In this document: positions 46,967-56,079 of the stretch, in pieces | How positions within the stretch are numbered: position 1 is the first letter of the stretch | How the letters are laid out: each line of letters begins with the position of its first letter | Translations under genes and position numbers: made by a program | The notes under the pieces: generated by a model | Database searches by the model: none | Told to the model about the DNA's origin: nothing | Seen by the model: the letters and a program-made list of their open reading frames with translations, nothing else | Assembly: GCF_000316115.1 (NCBI RefSeq) | Contig: NZ_JH993797.1 | Span: 3,024,486-3,088,485, forward strand | DNA: 64,000 nt | Reading direction: 5' to 3' | Source: Leptolyngbya sp. PCC 7375 | GTDB taxonomy: Bacteria > Cyanobacteriota > Cyanobacteriia > Phormidesmidales > Phormidesmidaceae

Positions 46967-49900
46967 TCACGATTCATCTTTGGGAGATGCCTGAAGCTTG
47001 TGGACCAAATTCTTTGTCCATAAATTATCGGATAGCTTTGTGGTTTGATCCTCATCAATGGCGCGCATTAGAAAACCTAGAAAGCTCTGCCAAATAGTAT
47101 CAGTTAGAGGATGCTCATCACCCAAGCGGCATACAACAAGTTCTAGAGCTTGTATATAAATTAGCTCTGCCTCACCGTAACGTCTTTGACAATCATAGAG
47201 ATTAGCCAGAATGTGAAGGCTCGTGGCTACACTTGAATGCTCTTTACCCAAAATTTGTCTTTTAAGTTTCAATGCCTGTAACAGGAGTGACTCTGCTTCA
47301 CTATAATATCCTCGTAAACGATAGAGTTCTGCTAAATTATTAAAACTAATAGCCACATCTAAACTCTCTTCTCCACAAAGATGTTTTTGCATTTCCAATA
47401 CTTGTAGAAGAAGTTTTTCTGCTTCATTATAACGTTTTTGAGAGGTGTAAAGTACAGCCAAATTGTTGAGACTCGTGGCTATACTTAAATGCTCTTTACC
47501 CAAAATTTGTCTTTTAAGTTCCAGAGTCTCTAACATGAGCGATTCTGCCTTGCTATAGTGCTCTTGCAAACGATAAACTTCTGCCAAGTCATTTAAAGTT
47601 TTAGCCATATCTAAATTCTTTTCACTACAATTTCGTCTTTGTAGTTCGATTACTTGCAAAAGCATTTCTTCAGCCTTAGCATAATCCCCTTGAACTCGAT
47701 AAATGTTTGCCAGCTTTTTGAGATTGCTAGCAACACTTATATGCTTTGGACAGAAGATTTTTTTGCGTAGCTCTAATGCTTGCAAGAAAATGACTGCTGC
47801 ATCACTATATCGTTCTTGTCTCTGATAAAAATCAGCTAAATTATCGAGGGCCTTAGCGACCTCTTCATCCTCTTCGTCTACAAGACATTTTCTGATCTCT
47901 AAAACCTTTGACAATAAAGCCTCCTCATCCTCAAAGCGCTTCTGTTTTTGACAAACTTGTGCAAGGTTGCTAAGGATAACTACAACATCTTTGTGGTTTT
48001 CCCCTGAAATACATTGTTGTACCTCCAAGGCTTGCTTATATGATAACTCCGCTTGAAAATAATTCTTCTGATCCTGATAGAGATGAGCCAATTCGTTATG
48101 AATAATGACTCTATTCCTATGCTCACCATCAGAGAGACGTTGCTGTATCTTTAACGCCTGCATTAGAAGTGATTCTGCCTCAACATAACGCTCTTGTACT
48201 CGATAAAGAATGGCAAGATTTTCAAAACTGCTAACTGCATCAGAGTTATCTTGACCCAATACTTGATGTATTTCTAAAGCCCTTCTGTATAAGAGCTCAG
48301 CTTCGCTGTATCGTTTCTGCTTTTGATAAAATATTGCTAAGTCATTGAGGCTTTTTGCTACGTTTAGATGATTCTCTCCTAGCAGACCTTTTCTTATTTC
48401 TAAGGCTCGCTTATAAGAGAGCTCAGCTTCGCCGTAGCGTTCTTTAACTTCATAGATTTTTGCCAAATGAGTAAGAATGATAGCTATGTCTTCATTCTTC
48501 TCATTTGCAACTCGTTGCTTTATATTCAAACTTTGTTTAAAGGCTGCCTCAGCTTCGGAATACTTCTCTTGGGCATAGTAAGCAACTGCTAAGTGACAGA
48601 ACGTATTAGCAACTTCTTTATGCTCTATACCTAGAAAGTGTTGCTTAATTTCTAGAGCTTGCGTATATAAGGTTGTAGCTTCGCTGTAAATGCCTTCGGT
48701 ATATAAAAGGTCGGCTAAAGTAGTAAGACTAGCAGCTAGTTCCAGACGATCCAAACCTGAAAGATTCCGCTTAATATCTAAGGTCCTTTTGAGTATTGGA
48801 ATAGCTTCTTTATATCGCTCTTGTTGGCAATAGAAAGAACCCAAATTATCAAGACTGTTCGCTACATCTATATGATTCTTTCCTAAAAGGTACTCTCTGA
48901 TTTCTAAATCTCGCTTGTAAAATTTCTCTGCTTCACTATAACGATTTTGGCGATTATATACCCCTGCCAAATTACCGATGCTAGTAGCTACATCTAAATG
49001 CTCTTCACCAAAAAGCTTTCTTAATATTGACAGTGCACGTAAATTAAGCTCTTCAGCTTCACTATAGCGTCCCTGAGTCCGATAAAGAGACGCTAAATTA
49101 TCAAGGCAAACGGCAGTGTCTTTGTGTTCTTCACCTAAGGACTGTTGCTTTATTTGCAAAGCTTGTTTAAATGCAGCCTCAGCCTCAACGTAACGTTTCT
49201 GAGCTGTATAAACTAAAGCTAAGTTTCCGAGACTGGTAGCTACATCTATATGATCTTCACCAAAGAGTTGCTTAAATATTTCTATTGCACGTAAATTAAA
49301 CTTCTCTGCTTCGTTGTAACGTTCTTCATCTTGATATAGTAGGGCTAAGTTATCAAGACGAATTGCTGTTGTCTTGTGATATTCACCTAAAAGCCGTTTG
49401 CTGATTTCTAAGGCTTCTAGGTATAAAGACTCTGATTCAGAATACCGTTTTTGGAGACGATATATCCTAGCTAACTTACTAAGACTGTCAGATGTCTTAA
49501 GATGCTCCTCTCCAAAGCGATTGATAGTGGCTTTATAATACCTTTCACACCAATACTCTGCATAAGGATATGCTGCTAGTTCTTCGTAAAAATCAATTAA
49601 ACCGATAAAAGGCCAGTCTATATTTTCATCACTCAACCAGTCCTGTAAGAAAGTAGTAATTTCTATTAAGTGAGGTACAGTAGATTCTACGGATGCAATC
49701 GATCCACGGCTAAGTAAATCAGGAATTTGATTGGCAATATTTACTAGTAGGTTACAAACATTACATTTCAGTAAGTCGACTTCTTCTTCAATTAGAAATG
49801 AAGGTTGCAAAGTCCTAAGCTTGTCACGAAAGAACTTTTGAATTAAGGCATGCAAGTAATAAGGATCGTTCCCTTGCAGAAAGTTTAGATTCTCTAAGGC

Positions 49901-51448
49901 AATTCGAGCATCTTCTAGATTTTCCAGATCTTCATCCTGAGATATCCATTCCACCCAGCTCCATGGAACTGGAGCAAGTGCAAATAAGCTAAAAAGGCAT
50001 CCAAGCCACTGAGCTCTGGGTTGAACCTGTAAGTCTTCCCAACTTAATTCGAAAGCCGCTGATATACCTTTCTTGATTTTAATTGTCCAAGTACGATCGT
50101 GTTGATCAATCTGTAATGCCGAATGACTAAGCCCCTTTTCCTCTAGGCGTTGTAGCATTTCAACTAAGGACAGGTTACGTCTCTTCATATAACGCCCTAC
50201 CAGTTGTAGAGCTAATGGTAAGTAACCCAGCCAACTACAAATCTCTGAGCTAGCGTCCCATTTCGTTTCCAAATTGCAAACTAGTTTTTCCGGTCTGATC
50301 CATTCCCTTAATAAGGCAAAAGCATCATATTCGCTTAAACTACCTAGAGCCAAACATTGTACTGGTTCGTCTAAACGTAAGCGAGTTGTGAGTACTACTT
50401 TAAAGCGAGAGTCAGGAGGTGGAAGGTAGACACAAATTTCAGGATAATCAATCACATCATCAAAAATAACAAGTACACTACCTTCTTTCCAGTGTCTCCA
50501 ACAATACGAAACTTGTTCAGATAAATCTATTTTGTCAGGAGGAATGAGTCCTAAATGCACCTTAGCAAAGGTTATAACTTGAGTCCCTACATTTTGGGAT
50601 TCACCTCTACTCGAAATCCAACAAATCCCTCCTGGATATAATGCCTGATGATTCAACGCATACTGCAACGCTAATTCTGTCTTGCCAATACCTCCCATTC
50701 CAGATATGGCTACAATCGGATTTTGGTTATTCTCATGTAACATTTGATGCAGTTTCACTATAGCCTCATCACGACCAACAAATCCCACTACACCACTGCG
50801 AGTAAGGTTTTCAGGAATGTTAGTTGGTTTTTCGAATTCAACCCATCTTTTATCCTGCTGATGAAACTGTTTCTGTAGTTCTCGTAAGTTAGGAAACTGC
50901 TTCAGAATGACACTGGTAGGTATAGCTCCACCTCCCAAGTTAGAGGTACGATCTCGAGTAAACTTCACGATTCCACATACCTTGCCGGTTCGCTGGTTTA
51001 GCAAAGGTGCCCCACTCATCCCTGGCCGTACCTGGCCTAAATTAAACAGAATTGAGGCAATCTCACTGCCTGTAATACCATCACAGTTAAATGTGCGCGG
51101 CTCACCCTGCTGATCGCCCTTATCTGAATAACCAAATAAATAAAGTGGATCACGGGAGCGAACTGCTTCATCTAAATAAACACAAGGTGGATTGACATTT
51201 ATTGGCAGCGTAAATCTCAGCAGAGCCAAGTCATAGGGAGCAGGAAGTGATTGTTCCACTAGTGCCTGTGACCAGTTTTCATAGTTCTGCCATTGCAACT
51301 GAATGGCCTGTTCTCCTACTTTTTGCACTACATGAGCACAAGTGAGAACTAACCCTGGAGCAACAAAGAACCCTGTCCCCCATCCTTTCTGATTAGGAAT
51401 GGTGATTTTGACGGTAGACTGTTGCAGTAGAGCCTCTAGCTGCGTCAT
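46967..51448 (-). CDS. Trypsin-like protease / NB-ARC STAND NTPase / 19 TPR protein, 1493 aa
   Basis: N-terminal S1-type protease with an intact triad: TCAH39, PYD73LALLR and RPGMS145GAP. An NB-ARC ATPase follows: ISGMGGIGKT (Walker A, 250-257), VLVIFDDV (Walker B), VVLTTR (sensor) and GYLPLALQLV (GLPLA-type motif). From about residue 640 there are 19 tandem 42-residue TPRs of kinesin-light-chain type (DNLALLY..E.RY.EAE). In this architecture TPRs sense a ligand, the STAND ATPase oligomerises and the protease is the effector, as proposed for prokaryotic conflict systems. ATG 51448 has GGGAGG 7 bases upstream and shares one base with the previous stop (TAATG). Confidence 0.92.
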   Translation of the reverse strand: MTQLEALLQQSTVKITIPNQKGWGTGFFVAPGLVLTCAHVVQKVGEQAIQLQWQNYENWSQALVEQSLPAPYDLALLRFTLPINVNPPCVYLDEAVRSRDPLYLFGYSDKGDQQGEPRTFNCDGITGSEIASILFNLGQVRPGMSGAPLLNQRTGKVCGIVKFTRDRTSNLGGGAIPTSVILKQFPNLRELQKQFHQQDKRWVEFEKPTNIPENLTRSGVVGFVGRDEAIVKLHQMLHENNQNPIVAISGMGGIGKTELALQYALNHQALYPGGICWISSRGESQNVGTQVITFAKVHLGLIPPDKIDLSEQVSYCWRHWKEGSVLVIFDDVIDYPEICVYLPPPDSRFKVVLTTRLRLDEPVQCLALGSLSEYDAFALLREWIRPEKLVCNLETKWDASSEICSWLGYLPLALQLVGRYMKRRNLSLVEMLQRLEEKGLSHSALQIDQHDRTWTIKIKKGISAAFELSWEDLQVQPRAQWLGCLFSLFALAPVPWSWVEWISQDEDLENLEDARIALENLNFLQGNDPYYLHALIQKFFRDKLRTLQPSFLIEEEVDLLKCNVCNLLVNIANQIPDLLSRGSIASVESTVPHLIEITTFLQDWLSDENIDWPFIGLIDFYEELAAYPYAEYWCERYYKATINRFGEEHLKTSDSLSKLARIYRLQKRYSESESLYLEALEISKRLLGEYHKTTAIRLDNLALLYQDEERYNEAEKFNLRAIEIFKQLFGEDHIDVATSLGNLALVYTAQKRYVEAEAAFKQALQIKQQSLGEEHKDTAVCLDNLASLYRTQGRYSEAEELNLRALSILRKLFGEEHLDVATSIGNLAGVYNRQNRYSEAEKFYKRDLEIREYLLGKNHIDVANSLDNLGSFYCQQERYKEAIPILKRTLDIKRNLSGLDRLELAASLTTLADLLYTEGIYSEATTLYTQALEIKQHFLGIEHKEVANTFCHLAVAYYAQEKYSEAEAAFKQSLNIKQRVANEKNEDIAIILTHLAKIYEVKERYGEAELSYKRALEIRKGLLGENHLNVAKSLNDLAIFYQKQKRYSEAELLYRRALEIHQVLGQDNSDAVSSFENLAILYRVQERYVEAESLLMQALKIQQRLSDGEHRNRVIIHNELAHLYQDQKNYFQAELSYKQALEVQQCISGENHKDVVVILSNLAQVCQKQKRFEDEEALLSKVLEIRKCLVDEEDEEVAKALDNLADFYQRQERYSDAAVIFLQALELRKKIFCPKHISVASNLKKLANIYRVQGDYAKAEEMLLQVIELQRRNCSEKNLDMAKTLNDLAEVYRLQEHYSKAESLMLETLELKRQILGKEHLSIATSLNNLAVLYTSQKRYNEAEKLLLQVLEMQKHLCGEESLDVAISFNNLAELYRLRGYYSEAESLLLQALKLKRQILGKEHSSVATSLHILANLYDCQRRYGEAELIYIQALELVVCRLGDEHPLTDTIWQSFLGFLMRAIDEDQTTKLSDNLWTKNLVHKLQASPKDES

Positions 51449-54375
51449 TAACACTCCTCCCGTTTCAGCACTGCGGTTGTTATACCTTCTGACAGTAGTG
51501 CTTTGAACTCCTCACATTCTTGCACTAGAGGAATGCTTAGTCCTGAAGCGATTTTTAGAGCACGATCACAAAATGATTGCGCTGCTTCTATTTCTCCTCT
51601 TTTCTGATAAAGTTCTGCAAAACTCTGGAGCACCTGAGCTTCGCCACTTTGAGTACCTAAATCTTGGAAGATATTTAGGGCTTTCTGTAAATGCTGTTGC
51701 GCATCTGAATACTGCTCCAGCTTGATTAATGTTGCTCCCCAATTGACTAATGCAATCCCTTCTTCTCGACGTTGACCAACTTCATGAGCTATGACCAAAC
51801 ATTTTTGGTAGCATTCAATCGCTTGATTATAGTTACCCTGAGAACTATAGATATTACCCAGGTTACCCAGTGCAGTTCCTTCTCCGCGATGCTTGCCAAT
51901 TTCACGAGCAATTATCAAAAACTTCTCCTGACAATCAATTGCTTGGGAGTAATTCCCTAGAGCACAGTAGATATTGCCTAAGTTACCTAGTGCATTCCCT
52001 TCTCCATTGCGATCACCAACTTCACGGGCAATGTACAAAAATTGTTTCTGATATTCAATAGCCTGAGAGTAATTCCCTAAAGCACTATGGGCCATTCCTA
52101 GACCTCCTAGCGCAGTTCCTTCACTGCCACGATCACCAATTTCACGAGCGATTAATAATCGCTGTTGATGATACTTAATTGCTTGAGGATAATTGCTCAA
52201 AGCATAGTGAGCATATCCTAAATCCCCTAAAGCATTCGCTTCGCCATTCTGATTACCAATTTTACGGGCAATCACTACACTCTTGTGACAATGTTCAATT
52301 GCTTGGGGATAGTCACTCAAGTACCAATAGGCATTACCTATAATCTTCTCACAAACCATATCGACCGAGGCGTCTATCTTGCCTAGAATACGTTCATAGA
52401 GCAATAGAATCTCTCGAATATAGCCCCACATCCGAAGCTTAGTACCCAATTCCTGATCAACCAGAATAGTCTTGGCTTGTTTCCAGTCTTCTACTTCACA
52501 ATAGTGATGAAAGGCTTCTAGGTAACTTCTCATCTTTTCTAGGATGGTAGCATCTGGCTCAGGGACATATTGGTTTAGCCACATCTGTGCTGCTATCCGC
52601 TCTGCTCTGCGCCAAGCAACCTCATCCGTTTTTATCAAACGGTATACTGAACTTCGAACTAGATTATGTTGTCTCAATAAAAGTATTCCATCTCTCCGCA
52701 GTTCTTCTTCTACCAAATTAGATGATTTCAACAATTCCAGTGCTGTCCATCTTTCTTGTTCTGGTAATTGTTCTAACATCGCTAACCAAAAATCTTCTGG
52801 TACTGAATGGCGGTACACAGAACTGCTGCAGAGTATTTGGTACGCGTCCACAGGTAGACGCTTTAATGACTGTTCTACCCGTTGCTTCACTCGCAATTGC
52901 AAAGCACGGGATGAGCTTCTTTTCTCTTTGCTGTTCTTTATTTCATCAAATTCGGGTTGATGGTGTTGCCAGTATAGCTTTGCATTTCCGTTGAACGGCT
53001 TATCTAAAATATCTTTTGCAATCACTTGCAGTACCAAGGGATGACCCTGATATAGTTGACCAATCTGCTTCAAAGTCTCTGTTTCGGTACAATTCGGGTT
53101 CAGTCCATTTTTCTCAAACAATTGCAACTGCTCTAATTCCAATAACCCGCCCAAACGCTGATGGTACCAGTAGCGGGGATAACGAGCTCCGATTTCCTCT
53201 AACTCGTCTGGTATTGCCTGGGTTGTGATCAAAATTTGACTATGACAAATCTCCGCTGCCAGTAGTTGTTGAAAAAAGTCTATCCATAGAGAATCAATGA
53301 AGGTATACCATCCTGTCTGCTCATTGCCCTGTAAAAGCACCTCCAAAGAGTCAATCTGCACCAGAAATTGATTATCTCGAAGTATTTTTAGAATGTGTTT
53401 GAGTGCGTTTTGGGGAGCTTTTTGGTCTTCAGCAGTCACCACTGCCCCTAACCTAGTTAATAGAGTTAGAGCACCACTAAGAAAGTCACGTCCCTGGCCA
53501 CGGTCATCAAAATTGAGCCTATGGAAGGGTGAGCCATTTTCGTTTGCTTCTACCACCAAGCGCTCAGCAAGGGCAGTTTTTCCAATGCCTGTAATCCCAG
53601 TCAAGGATAAAATGCGACAGCCATTCTGAAGCTTTTGGGTTAGCGTTGTAATGATTGAGCCACGCCCAACCCAGGTTGCGGCATCATAAGCAGAAAAGAG
53701 TAGGGTTGTCCGTGTGGAAGTCAGGTTTTTAGGATTGGTTAAGATCGCCCCTTCCATCTGCTGAGACCAGCGATGATCATTTTGATGAAATAACTGCTGG
53801 AGCTCTATAAGTTCTGGAAACTGTTCCAAAATAATAGATGTGGGAATTGCACCTCCACCTAGGTCAAAGGATCTATCTCGAGTAAACTTGAGCATCCCAC
53901 ATACCTTGCCAGTATGCTGGTTCAGCAGAGCAGACCCACTCATACCTGGGCGCACCTGACCCAGCTTGAATTTGATAAGCGGTGGTATATCACCAGTAAA
54001 GCCTTCACAGCTACCCGTTACCGGACAGCCATTTGGGAAATCCTGATCAGGGTAACCAAAGAAATACAGATCATCACCGGACTGAACCACCTCATCTAAG
54101 TAAACGCAGGGCAATTTGGTATTAGATGGTTGGATAAATTGCAGCAGTGCTAAGTCTAGATTGGGCTCAAGTCGGACAACCTTAGCTTCAGCAAAGTTTT
54201 CTTGTTGCTGCCAGCGAACCCGAACTTTAGTGCGGATGCTTAGCCCTTTCAAAATATGGGCACAGGTCAGAATTAATTCTGGAGCTACAAAAAAGCCCGT
54301 TCCCCAACCAGCATTAATGGGAACAGTAATCTTGACAGTGCAACGCCGTAATAGCTCCTCCAATTTTTGATTCAT
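51448..54375 (-). CDS. Trypsin-like protease / STAND-type NTPase / TPR protein, 975 aa
   Basis: Same logic as its downstream neighbour but a different NTPase and repeat set. S1-type protease triad: TCAH40, NLD74LALLQ and RPGMS146GSA. NTPase: SLTGITGIGKT (Walker A, 260-267) after a VGRGSIITTL box, then QFLVQIDSLEVLL (Walker B) and ILITTQAIPDEL. From about residue 690 come about seven 40-residue TPRs of the LGN-like type (GEG.ALGNLGNIY...G.Y.QAI). The protease domain is clearly homologous to that of the other protein, so the pair arose by duplication or recruitment of the effector. No strong ribosome-binding site precedes ATG 54375, 31 bases after the Trypco1 gene. Confidence 0.9.
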   Translation of the reverse strand: MNQKLEELLRRCTVKITVPINAGWGTGFFVAPELILTCAHILKGLSIRTKVRVRWQQQENFAEAKVVRLEPNLDLALLQFIQPSNTKLPCVYLDEVVQSGDDLYFFGYPDQDFPNGCPVTGSCEGFTGDIPPLIKFKLGQVRPGMSGSALLNQHTGKVCGMLKFTRDRSFDLGGGAIPTSIILEQFPELIELQQLFHQNDHRWSQQMEGAILTNPKNLTSTRTTLLFSAYDAATWVGRGSIITTLTQKLQNGCRILSLTGITGIGKTALAERLVVEANENGSPFHRLNFDDRGQGRDFLSGALTLLTRLGAVVTAEDQKAPQNALKHILKILRDNQFLVQIDSLEVLLQGNEQTGWYTFIDSLWIDFFQQLLAAEICHSQILITTQAIPDELEEIGARYPRYWYHQRLGGLLELEQLQLFEKNGLNPNCTETETLKQIGQLYQGHPLVLQVIAKDILDKPFNGNAKLYWQHHQPEFDEIKNSKEKRSSSRALQLRVKQRVEQSLKRLPVDAYQILCSSSVYRHSVPEDFWLAMLEQLPEQERWTALELLKSSNLVEEELRRDGILLLRQHNLVRSSVYRLIKTDEVAWRRAERIAAQMWLNQYVPEPDATILEKMRSYLEAFHHYCEVEDWKQAKTILVDQELGTKLRMWGYIREILLLYERILGKIDASVDMVCEKIIGNAYWYLSDYPQAIEHCHKSVVIARKIGNQNGEANALGDLGYAHYALSNYPQAIKYHQQRLLIAREIGDRGSEGTALGGLGMAHSALGNYSQAIEYQKQFLYIAREVGDRNGEGNALGNLGNIYCALGNYSQAIDCQEKFLIIAREIGKHRGEGTALGNLGNIYSSQGNYNQAIECYQKCLVIAHEVGQRREEGIALVNWGATLIKLEQYSDAQQHLQKALNIFQDLGTQSGEAQVLQSFAELYQKRGEIEAAQSFCDRALKIASGLSIPLVQECEEFKALLSEGITTAVLKREEC

Positions 54376-54406
54376 GAAAATAGCTAAACTATTTCGGTGA
54401 TAACGA

Positions 54407-54721
54407 TTATGTTGATTTCTCCCACTCCAAAGTCACTTCCAAGTTGGCTGTGCCGGTCCCTCTGACAATTGCTGCCACCAGGCTGCCTTGTTCAATCTGA
54501 ATCTCTAGTCCAAACTTGACACTGGCTTTATTAGGTGAAATTTTCTCCAGAGAACCTGTGATTGCTTCAGCAACGCCCTCAATTGCATTAGTTACACCTT
54601 GAAAAGATTTAACATCAAAACCCACATCTTCTCGACCTGTCTGTTCCACTTCAACTTTGACTACCGTCCCATTGGGAAGTTGAACTGGAACAGTCTCGCT
54701 GCGCGAGTCTGAAAAGGTCAT
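54407..54721 (-). CDS. Trypco1 (CU044_2847 family) protein, 104 aa
   Basis: The pattern LPNGTVVKVEVEQTGREDVG, then KSFQGVTNAIEGVAEAI, SPNKASVKFGLEIQIEQG and GTGTANLEVTLEW is that of trypsin-co-occurring domain 1 (Trypco1). This domain is known from conflict systems that join trypsin-like proteases with STAND NTPases. It is the first gene of the operon whose next two genes are trypsin-STAND-TPR proteins. Its role is not established; a regulator or substrate of the protease is usually proposed. ATG 54721 is chosen over 54730 because GAGGAG is 9 bases upstream. Confidence 0.88.
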   Translation of the reverse strand: MTFSDSRSETVPVQLPNGTVVKVEVEQTGREDVGFDVKSFQGVTNAIEGVAEAITGSLEKISPNKASVKFGLEIQIEQGSLVAAIVRGTGTANLEVTLEWEKST

Positions 54722-55147
54722 TGCTTGCATCTCCTCACATTTATGTCATCAATTGATGCATGTATCTAAAAGCGTGTTTGACTCAGATCATTTCCAAATG
54801 CTTAATGTGTGCCTCCCTACATAGCAGTGTTTAATTATCTTGAATTCGCTGATTTTAATCGTACATTTTTAGCTTTATCAGCTTTGGTACGATGAAAAAG
54901 CCTATTGTCAAACCTAGTCGCTCAGGAACCGTTATCTTAACGATACAATCTCGCAGTGATTCATCGAACTACTACCATGGTATTTAAACACTCTTTTATT
55001 TTAAGTACTCTGTTAGTGGATGTTTAGGTACTCTGTTAGTGGATGGGAAGGTTGTCTGTAGCATCAACACAAACGTTGCTTACATGCATTGAGGCCATGA
55101 ATCAGCCATATCTTATTTCAAGTTTCTTTAATAATTGGGCTTGATTT
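54722..55147. promoter_or_regulatory. Upstream region of the trypsin-STAND operon
   Basis: No gene is seen. An inverted repeat ATCGTAC/GTACGAT (54858-54864 and 54887-54893) may be an operator for the leftward Trypco1 operon. A tandem repeat follows: the 18-mer at 55005-55022 recurs exactly at 55028-55045 (period 23). Confidence 0.45.
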
Positions 55148-55534
55148 TTATTCACACAGTGCGATCTTATTTTCATATCTAGACTCAACCCCAGTCCGTT
55201 GTGAATCCCTTGCAAATTCCTGGCGGATTAGAGAAAAACGTTGCACATCCTCACCCGTCAACCACGTATCCACCTGATAAAAGCTCTGTCCATTCTGCTG
55301 TTGGGTTCGCAGCGTCAAAATTGTTTCCGGCAGATGTGTTGCATCTCCCTTAAACTCAATATTTAAATTCCGGCCCCGTTCCACAATCGTATAAAACTGC
55401 TTCCCCTCAAACACCCGCTGTCCCCTGGGCTGGTCCCCACAAAAACGCTCCAACAGCAGCACAGCCGTCCCCGCAATTTGCTCTGCCGTTTTGCGGTCTA
55501 CTGATATCGGCACCCTGGTCTGAGAAGGCTTCAC
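55148..55534 (-). CDS. Third gene of ParM operon 2, unknown, 128 aa
   Basis: GTG start overlapping the previous stop by GTGA. The protein is alpha/beta: an N-terminal helix (DRKTAEQIAGTAVLLLERF), a beta-rich middle (FYTIVERGRNLNIEFKGDAT) and a segment QVDTWLTGEDVQRFSLIRQE. No known motif. A broken paralogue lies at 39170-39475 beside the FtsK-like gene, so the family belongs to the plasmid-like module. It is probably translated together with the 167-aa protein, perhaps as part of the segregation complex. Confidence 0.75.
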   Translation of the reverse strand: MKPSQTRVPISVDRKTAEQIAGTAVLLLERFCGDQPRGQRVFEGKQFYTIVERGRNLNIEFKGDATHLPETILTLRTQQQNGQSFYQVDTWLTGEDVQRFSLIRQEFARDSQRTGVESRYENKIALCE

Positions 55535-56034
55535 GTTAAATCATTAATAAATGGATTTAGTCCCGCCATAATTGCAGCATCTTCCCCCAGGAAAGCTCGC
55601 AGTTGTGGGTCTACCGGTCCTGAGTTAGCAGCTTGGTCCTTGACCGTGGGTGCTGTTGAGGTAGCGATCGCAACCCCTGACTTTTCCACCGCGATCGCAT
55701 CCCCCCGTTCTTTAACCCCTCGGCCACCATTCCCCAACGATAGTCCGCTCAACCCAGCCTCCAGTCCCAATAACTCCGGCAAAAACTGCTCCTGAATCTC
55801 CAAAATCTGCGTCGTCAACTGCCGAATCGATCGCAACGCCTGCCTTCGCACTTCATCAGCTGACGCATCCACCGCCACCATCGCAAACGGAGCATAAAAC
55901 CCATTCAACGCCTGCCGGGTTCGATAATGCAGGTCATGACGCGACTGCCCCCGGCAATAGCCAATCACCGCTACATCCAACACATCCCGGCTAGAGTACT
56001 GAATCCGTGCCTTTGTTTCCCGTTGACTTGTCAT
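55531..56034 (-). CDS. Second gene of ParM operon 2, candidate adaptor, 167 aa
   Basis: Lies 45 bases after the ParM-like gene and overlaps the next start. The N-terminal two thirds is helical (IGYCRGQSRHDLHYRTRQAL; RRQALRSIRQLTTQILEIQE) and basic; the C-terminal third is low-complexity (Gly/Ala/Ser-rich). By position it would be the DNA-binding adaptor (ParR role), but no ribbon-helix-helix is evident. Two HIP1 sites lie within it (55664, 55691). Confidence 0.7.
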   Translation of the reverse strand: MTSQRETKARIQYSSRDVLDVAVIGYCRGQSRHDLHYRTRQALNGFYAPFAMVAVDASADEVRRQALRSIRQLTTQILEIQEQFLPELLGLEAGLSGLSLGNGGRGVKERGDAIAVEKSGVAIATSTAPTVKDQAANSGPVDPQLRAFLGEDAAIMAGLNPFINDLT

Positions 56035-56079
56035 CTGTCTGCACTTTCCCCTTCAATAACCTGATAAATGCCAGACCCA

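Noticed and set aside
47100..49600. Regular ~126-bp repeats that look like an array
   Set aside because: They are coding TPR units in one open frame with strong sequence variation, not CRISPR or satellite DNA.
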